Position numbers and translations under genes: made by a program. Positions 26,070 to 35,319 of a stretch of 35,364 bases of DNA are shown piece by piece. Under the pieces are notes generated by a model that searched no databases, was not told where the DNA came from, and saw nothing but the letters and a program-made list of their open reading frames with translations. This DNA is from Planctomycetota bacterium (GTDB lineage Bacteria > Planctomycetota > Planctomycetia > Pirellulales > Pirellulaceae): assembly GCA_963204965.1 (NCBI GenBank), contig CAUJKA010000078.1:1-35364 (forward strand), written 5' to 3'. Within the stretch, counting starts at the first letter, position 1. Each line of letters begins with the position of its first letter.

Positions 26070-27461
26070 TTGGAAAGTATCCTACCTGTGTTGAATATTG
26101 TTGCTTGGCCAATCGAGCTTCGAATAGCCCTCGTGCTGCTAGCAGGACTAGCCTTAGCACGCTTTATCAATTGGGCTATCTACACCTGGGCCTATTTTCC
26201 TAAAGCCCTTGGCCCTTGGAGCTTGCCGACTGAGACGAGCAAGACCTCTGTCGCCAAGTCCAGCAAAGGCAAGAAATCGAAGAGCAAGCCTAGCCAATCC
26301 GTGCGATCTTGGCATGATCACCTTCCAATAGTTGGCTGGTGGCGTTTGCGCAGAGAATCGGACCAGCATGGCGAGAGATATTGGATCAGGCCATTGCTGA
26401 TCGAATTGTTCTATCCGTTGGCGCTGGCGTGGTATTACAAGTTTCAAATCTCGGCCGGCGGCTTACCTCCTGGAGCCGCGAGATTGGTTCTGCCAATCGA
26501 CCTGCATATTCAATTCGTTGGTCACAGCGTTCTTCTTACGATGATGATGATTGCGACCTTCATCGATTTCGACGAGCAATCGATCCCTGACTACGTGACT
26601 ATCCCTGGAACCATTATTGGAATTGTTGGAGCGGCTTTCGCACCGCTTTGGCTGCCTTTGAATGTTGGACTTACCGGCACGATCGCGGAGCTTGACTTTG
26701 CTTGGCCCGCGCCGATACCCGCTTGGATTTATACGACAACGGGTTTAGCTGTTGCACTGGGGATCTTGTTGGTCTGGGGATTCGGGTTGTTGGATCGGCG
26801 AATCATCTTGCGTCGCGGATTGAGCAAGGCCGTGATCTACTTTTGGGCCAGGATGTTTCGCTATCGCGCATTTTGGTTAACCGTGTTGGGTGTTACTGCT
26901 GCCCTAATGATCTTCGTAGCGTGCTGCTGGAATATGAGCATCGTGCGATGGCCAATGCTGTTCAGCAGCTTGCTGGGTCTAGCCTTTGCTGGAGGGATCA
27001 CTTGGGCTGTTCGGATTTCAGCTAGTTATGCTTATGGCGTCGAAGCTCTGGGGTTCGGGGACGTCACTTTGATGGCGATGATCGGGGCTTATATCGGCTG
27101 GCAGGCGAGCCTAGTAGTGTTCTTCCTCGCCCCATTCGTAGCCATGTTATTTGTATTGATCCGTTGGATAGTCACTCGTAAGACTTCTACTCCGTACGGT
27201 CCCTACTTATGCGGCGCCGTGGTGGTGCTGTTGGTTGGATGGAATCCGCTGTGGACTAGCAGGTTTTCCAATTTGTTCATCATGGCCGACGATATGGCTT
27301 TGATGCTTAACGAGAAGTACAGCACGACATCCCTAAGCGGTATGACTTTGGTCGTGATTGGCGTCTTGGTCTGTGTATTTTTGATAGGTGCAATGTTATG
27401 GATCTGGCAACAGGTGAAGCGATTAATCTTGGGAGCCGACCCAGACGCGAGTTCCACCTAG
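26070..27461 (+). CDS. Prepilin peptidase (A24 aspartate protease), cysteine-less N-terminal domain
   Basis: 463-residue polytopic inner-membrane protease that would cleave type IV prepilin-like leader peptides. Catalytic motifs are TFIDFDEQSIPDYVTIPG (first Asp at about 166) and LGFGDVTLMAMIGAYIGW (GxGD Asp at about 330). The N-terminal region keeps the family layout (DHLPIVGWWRLRRE, then IRPLLIELFYPL), but the two CxxC zinc pairs of bifunctional PilD are gone. The N-methylation function is therefore doubtful. A Lys/Ser-rich loop (about 58-80) and a long segment between the two Asp motifs enlarge the protein. The start at TTG 26070 is uncertain. The next gene overlaps its 3' end by 64 bp. 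No pilus genes are adjacent. Confidence 0.82.
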   Translation: MESILPVLNIVAWPIELRIALVLLAGLALARFINWAIYTWAYFPKALGPWSLPTETSKTSVAKSSKGKKSKSKPSQSVRSWHDHLPIVGWWRLRRESDQHGERYWIRPLLIELFYPLALAWYYKFQISAGGLPPGAARLVLPIDLHIQFVGHSVLLTMMMIATFIDFDEQSIPDYVTIPGTIIGIVGAAFAPLWLPLNVGLTGTIAELDFAWPAPIPAWIYTTTGLAVALGILLVWGFGLLDRRIILRRGLSKAVIYFWARMFRYRAFWLTVLGVTAALMIFVACCWNMSIVRWPMLFSSLLGLAFAGGITWAVRISASYAYGVEALGFGDVTLMAMIGAYIGWQASLVVFFLAPFVAMLFVLIRWIVTRKTSTPYGPYLCGAVVVLLVGWNPLWTSRFSNLFIMADDMALMLNEKYSTTSLSGMTLVVIGVLVCVFLIGAMLWIWQQVKRLILGADPDASST

Positions 27462-27961
27462 CCAGTCTGGGTGTACGACCCGAAACCAGCTTTGCCATGG
27501 GCAGTCCTCAGATCGCTCGATGGCGTTCTGGTCGGATCGTAATCGAAGACGGCTGGTTGGCGAGCGTTTGTGGGCGATGGTGGCCCTATCGAGGTAGTTT
27601 CGCGCAAGCGTTTTTGGACATGCGTTTGAGACCGCTTCGGCAGGATCGTTGCGAGCTGTACTATCATCAACCTTGGTCGTCGCCAGACTTTCTTGCTTTG
27701 TCGTATATCCGATCGGGACCGGCAACCACGCTTTCGACTTTCTATTTGGCGACGCTAGCTCTTGAAGAAGTTGCTAAACTAAAGCGATCCTCGGCGATCG
27801 TCTGTCAAGTTACCAACGATCGCATTACTGATCGACTGTTCCAGCGATGGGGTTGGCAGCAACACTGCTTGGATTGGCCCGGCCGCCACTTTATCAAGCG
27901 GTTTTACGGCAACTATCCACCGATTCCTGCCCATTGGAAACAGCGACTTCGAATTAACTAG
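27398..27961 (+). CDS. Conserved-looking protein with GNAT-like C terminus, unknown function
   Basis: 187 residues. The C-terminal half (TLSTFYLATLALEEVAKL, AIVCQVTNDRITDRLFQRWG, then GRHFIKRFYGNYP) has the helix-strand-helix feel of an N-acetyltransferase, where a 'neighbour' is named by position in a family. No acetyl-CoA P-loop (Q/RxxGxG/A) is seen, so catalytic activity is doubtful. ATG 27398 has AGGTG at 27386-27390 and gives a 64-bp overlap with the prepilin peptidase gene; ATG 27497 would avoid overlap but lacks a Shine-Dalgarno. The overlap suggests translational coupling. I do not recognise a named family. Confidence 0.6.
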   Translation: MDLATGEAINLGSRPRREFHLASLGVRPETSFAMGSPQIARWRSGRIVIEDGWLASVCGRWWPYRGSFAQAFLDMRLRPLRQDRCELYYHQPWSSPDFLALSYIRSGPATTLSTFYLATLALEEVAKLKRSSAIVCQVTNDRITDRLFQRWGWQQHCLDWPGRHFIKRFYGNYPPIPAHWKQRLRIN

Positions 27962-28987
<1,026 letters not shown>

Positions 28988-29047
28988 CGGCTTGGGGAAA
29001 ATAGAGTCGAAGGTGTAAGGCTGCGAAATGGGAACGACCGTTATAAG

Positions 29048-30106
29048 CTACAAAGGAGTCTTATGCGGTTGTCCAGCGATTTCTCGAACCAACTGTGGCA
29101 CGGCATAACCTGGCAGCGCCTTGCGTAGCGATTCAATGATGCTCTGTGCTTGCGCATCAGTAACTTCAAAGTGCGTCGCGCCGCGGACGAGATCCAACTG
29201 GTGCAAGTAGTACGGCAACACGTGGTGATCCACGAGCTTGAGGCAGAGGTCTCGTTGAGCTTCAAAAGAATCGTTCACACCGCGAAGTAGTACAGACTGA
29301 TTAAGCAAAGTCGCTCCGGCTTGGCGAAGCTGCTTCAATCCGGCAATCACGTTCGAATCGATCTCGGCGACGTGATTGAAATGCAACACAAAGTAGACCG
29401 CGCAGCGCGAGCGCTGGACCCAGTTCAGCAATTCGTCGCAGACTCGGGATGGGATAACGACCGGGAATCGAGTGTGAACGCGAATTCGCTTGAGGTGGGA
29501 AAAGCTGTTCAGCCGTTCGATCAATTGCTCCAAGACGTGATCCGAGACCGACAGCGGATCCCCGCCGCTGAGGATGATCTCGTCAAGCGAACTGTCAGCT
29601 TCGATTGCTTCAAGAGCCTTAGCCCAGCCACGCATGCCGGTCGGAGCATCCGAGTAGGGAAAGTGACGCCGGAAGCAGTAGCGGCAGTGGATTGCGCAAG
29701 CTCCGCTGGTGATCAGGAGGGCTCGCCGTTGGTACTTTTGCAATAACCCCGGCACAATCTCGGCGCTGCCATCGCCGACAGGATCTTCGACCCCACCAAC
29801 ATCGGTGAACTCGTTCGAAACGGCCAGAACTTGGCTGAGCAGTGGGTCCGCGGGGTCGCCTTTTCTCATGCGGGCGACGTATTCCAGTGGCGCAAACACT
29901 GGAAATTCTCGCTCGGCTGCGTCCGAAACGACATTCGAGCCCACTAACCCGACGTATTCCAACAATTGGCGACTCGAGCGAATTGCGGCCTTCATCGACT
30001 GCTGCCAAGGGGCACGTTTGGCGGAAGTTGTATCGTCGACGCGGTTTTCAAATGAGCTTAAAGTGCCTTCGACAAGATCGGCTTCGCTCGCTAGAATTTC
30101 CGTCAT
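29048..30106 (-). CDS. epmB: EF-P lysine 2,3-aminomutase (EpmB), radical SAM enzyme
   Basis: Converts (S)-alpha-lysine to (R)-beta-lysine, which EpmA attaches to elongation factor P. The 352-residue protein has the radical-SAM cluster CAIHCRYCFRR (C137, C141, C144), SGGDPL for SAM binding, RVHTRFPVVIPSR, and the C-terminal REIAGQPHKTPL whose Lys (K349) would hold PLP. It is shorter than catabolic lysine 2,3-aminomutases, as expected for EpmB. ATG 30106 follows AAGGG at 6 nt. It is transcribed divergently from efp, 201 bp away, which strongly supports the EF-P role. EpmA, the ligase needed to complete the modification, is not in the window. Confidence 0.9.
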   Translation of the reverse strand: MTEILASEADLVEGTLSSFENRVDDTTSAKRAPWQQSMKAAIRSSRQLLEYVGLVGSNVVSDAAEREFPVFAPLEYVARMRKGDPADPLLSQVLAVSNEFTDVGGVEDPVGDGSAEIVPGLLQKYQRRALLITSGACAIHCRYCFRRHFPYSDAPTGMRGWAKALEAIEADSSLDEIILSGGDPLSVSDHVLEQLIERLNSFSHLKRIRVHTRFPVVIPSRVCDELLNWVQRSRCAVYFVLHFNHVAEIDSNVIAGLKQLRQAGATLLNQSVLLRGVNDSFEAQRDLCLKLVDHHVLPYYLHQLDLVRGATHFEVTDAQAQSIIESLRKALPGYAVPQLVREIAGQPHKTPL

Positions 30107-30307
30107 TAATTGCCCTTAGAATGGCGGAACTGCTCCAATTCCGGGGCACACCACCCCGTAAGATTAGTCCAAAGTCCAGTTTTTTGGGAACAAGTTTGTT
30201 TGCAAAAAGGCTTAGTCTAAGCCGCTGTGTGACCCGAATTAGTCAGGTCGCACTTTGCACAAGTAGTTGTACCCTGATCCCTAGTATAGTGAAGTCGAGG
30301 AAGTTTC
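30107..30307. promoter_or_regulatory. Divergent epmB-efp control region
   Basis: This 201-bp region should contain promoters for both genes. TATAGT at 30285-30290 is a possible -10 for efp but would leave a leader of only about a dozen nt, and its -35 is poor. GAGGAA at 30298-30303 is the efp Shine-Dalgarno. No operator-like symmetry was seen. Confidence 0.35.
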
Positions 30308-30880
30308 GTGCCTAGTACATACAAGACTAACGATTTTCGCAAAGGTTTGAAGGTCCAGATTGATGGCGACCCTTACTTGATGATTGAAATGAATTTCGTC
30401 AAGCCAGGAAAGGGAAATGCGCTGTACAAGTGCAAGCTTCGCAATCTCCTTCGCGGCACTGTGCTCGACCGAACCTACAAAGGTGGCGACGAATTGCAGG
30501 CCGCTGACATTGAGGAAATCGATGCTCAGTTTTTGTATCGCCAAGCCGACATGTTTGTTTTCATGGCTGACGAAACATTCGAGCAGTATGAATTGACCGC
30601 GGAACAAGTTGACGACGCGTGGAAGTATCTCAAGGACGGCATGAAGTGCTCGATGATGCTCTTTAACGGCAATCCAATCACCATGTCTCCGCCATTGCAC
30701 GTTGAACTATTAGTGACACAGTGCGAGCCAGGTGCCAAGGGCGACACTGCAACGAACGTGACTAAACCCGCCCTTGTGGAAACTGGTGCCGAGTTCACGG
30801 TGCCAGGCTTCATCAAACAAGGTAACGTCATCAAGATCGATACACGCACTGGCGACTATATCGAACGCGTCAACAACTAA
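30308..30880 (+). CDS. efp: Translation elongation factor P
   Basis: Binds between the P and E sites and relieves ribosome stalling at polyproline stretches. The 190-residue protein has the three-domain EF-P layout: KOW-like domain I with FVKPGKGNALYKCKLRN, followed by domains II and III ending DTRTGDYIERVNN. The modified residue should be K35 in KPGKG, matching beta-lysylated E. coli EF-P (K34). The start is GTG 30308 with GAGGAA upstream. The adjacent divergent epmB gene predicts beta-lysine modification rather than rhamnosylation or an unmodified Pro-loop type. Confidence 0.96.
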   Translation: MPSTYKTNDFRKGLKVQIDGDPYLMIEMNFVKPGKGNALYKCKLRNLLRGTVLDRTYKGGDELQAADIEEIDAQFLYRQADMFVFMADETFEQYELTAEQVDDAWKYLKDGMKCSMMLFNGNPITMSPPLHVELLVTQCEPGAKGDTATNVTKPALVETGAEFTVPGFIKQGNVIKIDTRTGDYIERVNN

Positions 30881-30906
30881 GCGAACTTTTCTGCGGCGTT
30901 GCATCT

Positions 30907-30922
30907 CTGAGCTTTAGCTCAG
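30907..30922 (+). terminator. Short stem-loop after efp
   Basis: CTGAGCT and AGCTCAG flank a 2-nt loop, 26 bp after the efp stop. There is no T-tract; a weak terminator or processing stem. Confidence 0.35.
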
Positions 30923-31055
30923 TTATGCGTAAAACAGTTTGCCAAGGTGAAAGTCGTTTATCTCACTTCGTGCACTTGTCCACCGCAGATGCAAAGCTAA
31001 CATTACAAGCATTCACTCTTGCGTGACGTACAAGCAATATTCAAAGGAATCTAGA

Positions 31056-31382
31056 ATGGGCCAAAACACAATCGAACTCGGCGACGACAATTTCAGTGCA
31101 GAAGTACTCGAATCGACCACTCCTGTACTCGTCGATTTTTGGGCCCCGTGGTGCGGACCATGCCGACAGATTGCTCCGCTAATCGACCAACTAGCCGAAG
31201 AGTATTCGGGCAAAATCAAAGTTGGCAAGGTCAACATTGATGACAATCCTGGCGTTACCAACGAGTATGGAATTCAGAGCATTCCAACATTGATGGTGTT
31301 TCGAAACGGCGCTGTAGCCGAGCGTTTCGTAGGCATGCCACCACGTTCGAAGCTAACACAAGCACTCGACGACGCAGCATAA
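31056..31382 (+). CDS. trxA: Thioredoxin
   Basis: Cytoplasmic disulfide reductase. The 108-residue protein has VLVDFWAPWCGPCRQIAP with the redox-active CGPC, the conserved Asp in PVLVDFW, NIDDNPGVTNEYGIQSIPTL with the cis-Pro, and the VGMPPRSKL C-terminal segment. Start ATG 31056 is preceded by AAAGGAA at good spacing, whereas an in-frame GTG at 31023 is not. It follows efp on the same strand after 175 bp, which include a small stem-loop, so it probably has its own promoter. Confidence 0.96.
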   Translation: MGQNTIELGDDNFSAEVLESTTPVLVDFWAPWCGPCRQIAPLIDQLAEEYSGKIKVGKVNIDDNPGVTNEYGIQSIPTLMVFRNGAVAERFVGMPPRSKLTQALDDAA

Positions 31383-31435
31383 GCGTCGCCGAATTGGCGT
31401 TTGAATTGGACGCCATAGAGAGAACGAGCATTGAA

Positions 31436-31489
31436 CTCTCCCGCGCGCTGAAGCTTGCCTTTAGCGTTTGACTAATTCGCGGGAGAGTA
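31436..31489. repeat. Long compound hairpin between convergent trxA and YCF48 genes
   Basis: Outer arms ACTCTCCCGCG (31436-31446) and CGCGGGAGAGT (31479-31489) are perfect 11-bp complements. Inside, CGCTGAAG (31447-31454) pairs with CTTTAGCG (31460-31467) with one G-T pair. A smaller CGCC/GGCG stem is at 31388-31400. The 31383-31716 gap otherwise holds no supported gene. It may end transcription from both sides. Confidence 0.6.
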
Positions 31490-31716
31490 GCGTGGCGAGT
31501 GGTGCGAGCCATAAGCGGTGAGGGCCAAAATGGGCTGGCCTTGGTGGGTCCGTGAGAAACAATCGGGGCTTAGAACCAGGACGTTACAAGAAGACCAAAC
31601 ACAATGGCGTGTTGCGAGGTCGGATTACTGGCATTCAAAGTACAAGCCTTCGATTGAGAGTTCTCTTTTGTGCCACGGCGAATCTTCATCGGCCCTCTGC
31701 ACACGCCCTACGTTCG

Positions 31717-32838
31717 TTATCGAGCGTCGTAGTTCAGCTTTGCGAATCGTCCGCCGGCTCCGGTGGCAAAAACGGTCATGCCGCTGGAACTAAGAGCGTG
31801 AAAGCCGTGAGTCGAAAACGGTAGCCAGCTGTCTCCGTCTAGAGAATAGTCACTCCCAGTTGGTCCGACTGCGACGAGCAATTCCTCTGCTTTCACTACG
31901 CGTCCGCCTTGCTCTGTTCGTGGAAGCTGAACAACTGCGACGGCTGAACGAAACTCCTTGGGTGGCTTACGAGCGGCAATCCAATTCCTTCCTCCATTGT
32001 GACTCGTCGCGACAACTACCGCGCTCGGCTCACCGGGGCGATAATCACCTCCGACGGCAACCAGAACATCGCCGCTCATCCTTTGCAAAGCGAAAACGCC
32101 TGCTGCCTTACTACTCGGAAAGCAGGTCGAGAAAACTTGCCAAGGAGATCGAGGCGTATCGCGACAAAAGATCCTTCCAAAACTGTCTTCTGCGCCACCA
32201 GTTGCCAACAGAATTTCGCCATCGCCACCGAGAAGCAGCGACGAGTTGCTGGCAGCGAAGGCAGCTTCGCCAGGCAACGGCTCAGGCAGTATCGACGGAT
32301 CTATGGGGTGCCAACTTTGACCTCCGTCTGTAGTTAGAACCAACAAGAACTTTCCATTCACTGGATCGCTCATCGCGACTCCTCGCTGGTCATCCCAGAA
32401 CTTCATCGAATCGAAAAAGGCTTCCTTGGCATCGTTGCGATACACCTCTTTCCAGTGCTTACCAGCATCGTCAGTCAGCAAGATGACGGCGGGCGTGCCC
32501 GCGCTTGCAGCGATCGCTTGCTGGTTGTTCAAGCCAACGATCGAACGCAACTCCAAGTCGCCATAGCTCGGACTGCAATTATTCCAGCTTGACCCACCGT
32601 CAGTAGAAAGAAGCACAGTGGACTTGCTTCCGGCTAGCCACACAGTCTTCTCGGATGGCGAACTGATTCCGCGAAAGCTTGCCAAGCTGCCCGTCGTGCC
32701 AATCTCCCAGCTCAGCTTGAGCGTTGAAGGAGTGGATTCTTGCGCTTCACAGATCTGGGTGATTGTCATCGCACCAGCGACAAAAAACCAAACGGCGACC
32801 AATGTAGGAACTACGCGAAACAGTCGTTGACGATTCAT
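31717..32838 (-). CDS. Exported YCF48/BNR beta-propeller protein
   Basis: About 373 residues from ATG 32838, chosen because a signal peptide (MNRQRLFRVV then VWFFVAGAMTI) begins there; an in-frame TTG at 32901 is less likely. The mature protein contains BNR/Asp-box repeats (STDGGSSWNNCS, TTDGGQSWHP, TSHNGGRNWIAA), the pattern of YCF48/HCF136-like propellers. In plants HCF136 helps photosystem II assembly, but in non-phototrophs these proteins are exported propellers of unknown role, so the photosystem name should not be transferred. The sulfatase gene ends 72 bp upstream on the same strand, so the two may be co-transcribed. Confidence 0.85.
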   Translation of the reverse strand: MNRQRLFRVVPTLVAVWFFVAGAMTITQICEAQESTPSTLKLSWEIGTTGSLASFRGISSPSEKTVWLAGSKSTVLLSTDGGSSWNNCSPSYGDLELRSIVGLNNQQAIAASAGTPAVILLTDDAGKHWKEVYRNDAKEAFFDSMKFWDDQRGVAMSDPVNGKFLLVLTTDGGQSWHPIDPSILPEPLPGEAAFAASNSSLLLGGDGEILLATGGAEDSFGRIFCRDTPRSPWQVFSTCFPSSKAAGVFALQRMSGDVLVAVGGDYRPGEPSAVVVATSHNGGRNWIAARKPPKEFRSAVAVVQLPRTEQGGRVVKAEELLVAVGPTGSDYSLDGDSWLPFSTHGFHALSSSGMTVFATGAGGRFAKLNYDAR

Positions 32839-32910
32839 CGCGAGACAATCTTGTAGGTGGGTAGAACTGGAGCCAGTCGTAATGTCGAAACTGGTAAACA
32901 ACTATTGTAA

Positions 32911-34605
32911 CTAGGGATTCGGTTCCCAAATCACGCCAACGCGACGAGCCCACTGGTCCCATTGCTTGACCATCGATTCGAGCTTTTCGGGATGCTTTTC
33001 AGCCAGATCCTCGGTTTCGCAACAGTCTTGGCCAATGTGGTAGAGTTCCCACTTGATTTCGTGAGGCATCCGCTTGGACCAAACGATCTTCCAATCGCCT
33101 TGTCGCAACGCGTGTGCCCCTTGATGATCAAACCCGATGGATCGCTCAGCCAGCTTTTCACCGCGTAAGGCAGGTAGCAGATCGATACCGCTGAGTGGCG
33201 TTACGGGATTCCCATCGCGCTCCGTCGGATACTTCGCTCCGGTTGCAGACATGATCGTTGGAAGAATGTCCATGACATGCGCGGGCTCACGCACAAACGA
33301 TTCCCTCGGCTTAAGAGCCTTGGGCCAATGAGCGATGAAAGGAGTGCAAATGCCACCCTCATGTGTGAAGTGCTTGTACATTCGAAATGGCGTGTTGCCT
33401 AAATTAGCCCATCCGCTTCCATAACTTTGATGCGTGCCTGGACCGCCGATCTTCTTGACTTCATCGCCAGTATGCAAAGTTGTCGTGCCCTTGCGTGAAA
33501 CGCCATCGAATCCAAACGGTCCCCACTCATAACATGCACCATTATCGCTCAGCAGGAGGATCAGCGTATTCTCTAAGTCACCGCTTTTCTTTAAGTGTTG
33601 TACGATCTGCCCAACACCAACATCGATCGATTCAACCATCGCAGCAAAGACTGCCATGCGTCGGGCTAGGTCAATCTGTTGTTCTTGTGACAAGGAGTCC
33701 CACGCGGGGTTCTCCACGCCCGAGTAGCCATTGGCAATCGCCTGTTCGTCGACCGGCACTATGGATCGCGGCGTCAACTTCCAACGCTGTCCGTCGACAA
33801 GACCAAGCTTCTTCATGCGCTCGAAACGCTCTTCTCGCAAAACATCCCAGCCGCGACGATAGATTGCTTCGAACTTCTCGACTTGATCCGCGGGAGCTTG
33901 TACTGGAAAGTGCGGGGAAGAGTGCCCTAGGAAGACACACCATGGCTTGCGACTGTCTTGACCTTTGCGAATGAACTCCAGCGCATACTGATTGAAAACA
34001 TCGGTTGCGTAAAACCGATCGTCGGCGACTTGAACCTCTTTCTCGCGACCCTCGGGTAATCGCTTGTAGTACTGTGCATCGAATTGATCATGAGAATGAT
34101 CATCCAAGTAGCCATAGAATTCGTCAAAGCCTCGTCGGATCGGTCCCGTCGCCGAATGCATGTGCCATTTGCCAACGTAGTAGCACTGATAGCCCGACGG
34201 CTTGAGCACTTCAGCGATTGTGGCCGAGTTCTCCGATAGACGACCAAGGTACCCTGGACCACGAGTCTTGTTGGGTTGTGTCGAAGTGAAATCGCCAATC
34301 CCGGCTTGTGTCGGATAAAGTCCTGTCATGAGGGAGGCTCGAGTCGGACAGCATCGCGCGGAGGTGTACAGGTGAGCCATCCGAACGCCACGTTTAGCCA
34401 GTGCGTCGATATGCGGCGTGGGTATCTCGCCTCCAAAGCACCCCAAGTCTGAGTAACCCAAGTCGTCCGCCAATACGATGATCACGTTGGGACGAGTCTG
34501 AGCGTCTTCTGTTTCAAGCAAGTATGATCCGTGAGTTTGCAGACTGGTTGAGATAACCGCCAGGAGAGAAAGCAATAGGAGTCGATTCATTCGCGTTTCA
34601 ACCAT
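32911..34605 (-). CDS. Exported arylsulfatase
   Basis: 564 residues, type I formylglycine sulfatase that hydrolyses sulfate esters, likely on algal polysaccharides. Residues 1-26 are a signal peptide; ATG 34605 and ATG 34590 both fit. NVIIVLADDLGYSDLGCFG gives the metal-binding Asp pair. SARCCPTRASLMTGLYP contains the C-x-P-x-R motif, in which C85 should become formylglycine. VGKWHMHSATGPIRRGFDEF, LLLSDNG (metal Asp and Asn) and GICTPFIAHWP complete the fold. The second Cys beside C85 is usual in this group. Substrate class cannot be fixed by eye. Members are very numerous in marine planctomycetes. No sulfatase-maturating enzyme gene is present here. Confidence 0.93.
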   Translation of the reverse strand: MVETRMNRLLLLSLLAVISTSLQTHGSYLLETEDAQTRPNVIIVLADDLGYSDLGCFGGEIPTPHIDALAKRGVRMAHLYTSARCCPTRASLMTGLYPTQAGIGDFTSTQPNKTRGPGYLGRLSENSATIAEVLKPSGYQCYYVGKWHMHSATGPIRRGFDEFYGYLDDHSHDQFDAQYYKRLPEGREKEVQVADDRFYATDVFNQYALEFIRKGQDSRKPWCVFLGHSSPHFPVQAPADQVEKFEAIYRRGWDVLREERFERMKKLGLVDGQRWKLTPRSIVPVDEQAIANGYSGVENPAWDSLSQEQQIDLARRMAVFAAMVESIDVGVGQIVQHLKKSGDLENTLILLLSDNGACYEWGPFGFDGVSRKGTTTLHTGDEVKKIGGPGTHQSYGSGWANLGNTPFRMYKHFTHEGGICTPFIAHWPKALKPRESFVREPAHVMDILPTIMSATGAKYPTERDGNPVTPLSGIDLLPALRGEKLAERSIGFDHQGAHALRQGDWKIVWSKRMPHEIKWELYHIGQDCCETEDLAEKHPEKLESMVKQWDQWARRVGVIWEPNP

Positions 34606-34718
34606 CGCAAGAACTTTTCAAATGGGGACAAGAACACGCATCTCGCAAGTCATGGGCAACGAGCGGGTGAAAGTCAAGTCGCATCGCTTCATTGTAATCG
34701 TACTCGAAAGACCGGATT

Positions 34719-34742
34719 CGAGCACGAGCACGAGCACGAGCA
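34719..34742. repeat. (CGAGCA)4 hexamer repeat upstream of the sulfatase gene
   Basis: Four exact CGAGCA units, with related CTGAGCACGAGAATTCGAG after it and ATCGTACTCGAAAG before it. I have the impression that GAGCAC/GAGTAC-type tracts recur between planctomycete genes, where they create spurious Tyr-Asp or Arg-Ala reading frames. The gap 34606-34845 has no supported gene. Confidence 0.7.
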
Positions 34743-34845
34743 CTGTCTTCGCCTGAGCACGAGAATTCGAGAAAGCATTCGAATTTCAAAGATCGCGACA
34801 TCATCACTAGCGACCGCAGTCAAAGAAAAGCAGATACACTCATGT

Positions 34846-35319
34846 CTACTTCGCCCGTTTCTCAACGAAGTTGATGAGAACAGCCAGTCTACGCTTGTTG
34901 TATTGCTGAAGCAAACATGGATAGATGTTGCCGACAATGTTGAGTACGAGAAATGCGATGCCAACCTTTGGTCCACTATACCACCAAGCTGCCGCCATCC
35001 ATACGAACAACATTACGAACGCAACCCAATGAGAGACTTCGGCTGCTGCGATGTGTCCACGAATCTCTTTGAGCAGCGATAAGTCTCGATTCTGGGTGAA
35101 GCATATCTTGGTGTTAAAGTATCGCAGTGGAGTGGCAAGCAAGAACTTTCGAAACCACAAAACTCCGAGCCGTTCGTAGGTTTTCGCATTCGCAAACAGA
35201 TACCGAGTGCTAAGCCATTCGTAAATATTCAGTCGACGCAAAATTGCATCACCGAGCCCACCAAACAAGAACGAAATAAAGAGAGCCGCAATCGCGTTGT
35301 CAAAAACACGCACTTTCAA
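34846..35319 (-). CDS. Small membrane protein, CrtO acyltransferase-like
   Basis: 157 residues from TTG 35319 (a stop codon lies 15 nt upstream in frame; GTG 35313 is an alternative). It has about three to four hydrophobic segments. YERLGVLWFRKFLLATPL, AEVSHWVAF and the C-terminal NIVGNIYPCLLQQYNKRRL resemble the E-x-x-HW and N-x-P-x-QRYNR motifs of glycosyl-4,4'-diaponeurosporenoate acyltransferase (CrtO), which adds a fatty acid to glycosylated carotenoids. The likeness is by eye and partial. No carotenoid genes are visible, and the window ends 45 bp upstream. Confidence 0.5.
   Translation of the reverse strand: MKVRVFDNAIAALFISFLFGGLGDAILRRLNIYEWLSTRYLFANAKTYERLGVLWFRKFLLATPLRYFNTKICFTQNRDLSLLKEIRGHIAAAEVSHWVAFVMLFVWMAAAWWYSGPKVGIAFLVLNIVGNIYPCLLQQYNKRRLAVLINFVEKRAK

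Noticed and set aside
31518..31793. Open frame after trxA
   Set aside because: It runs into the YCF48 gene on the other strand and shows no protein-like pattern or ribosome binding site.
31717..32838. Photosystem II assembly factor as product name
   Set aside because: BNR/YCF48 repeats alone do not imply phototrophy; nothing else here is photosynthetic.
34598..34807. Arg-Ala repeat open frame upstream of the sulfatase
   Set aside because: It arises from translation of the (CGAGCA)4 repeat and has no supporting start signal.
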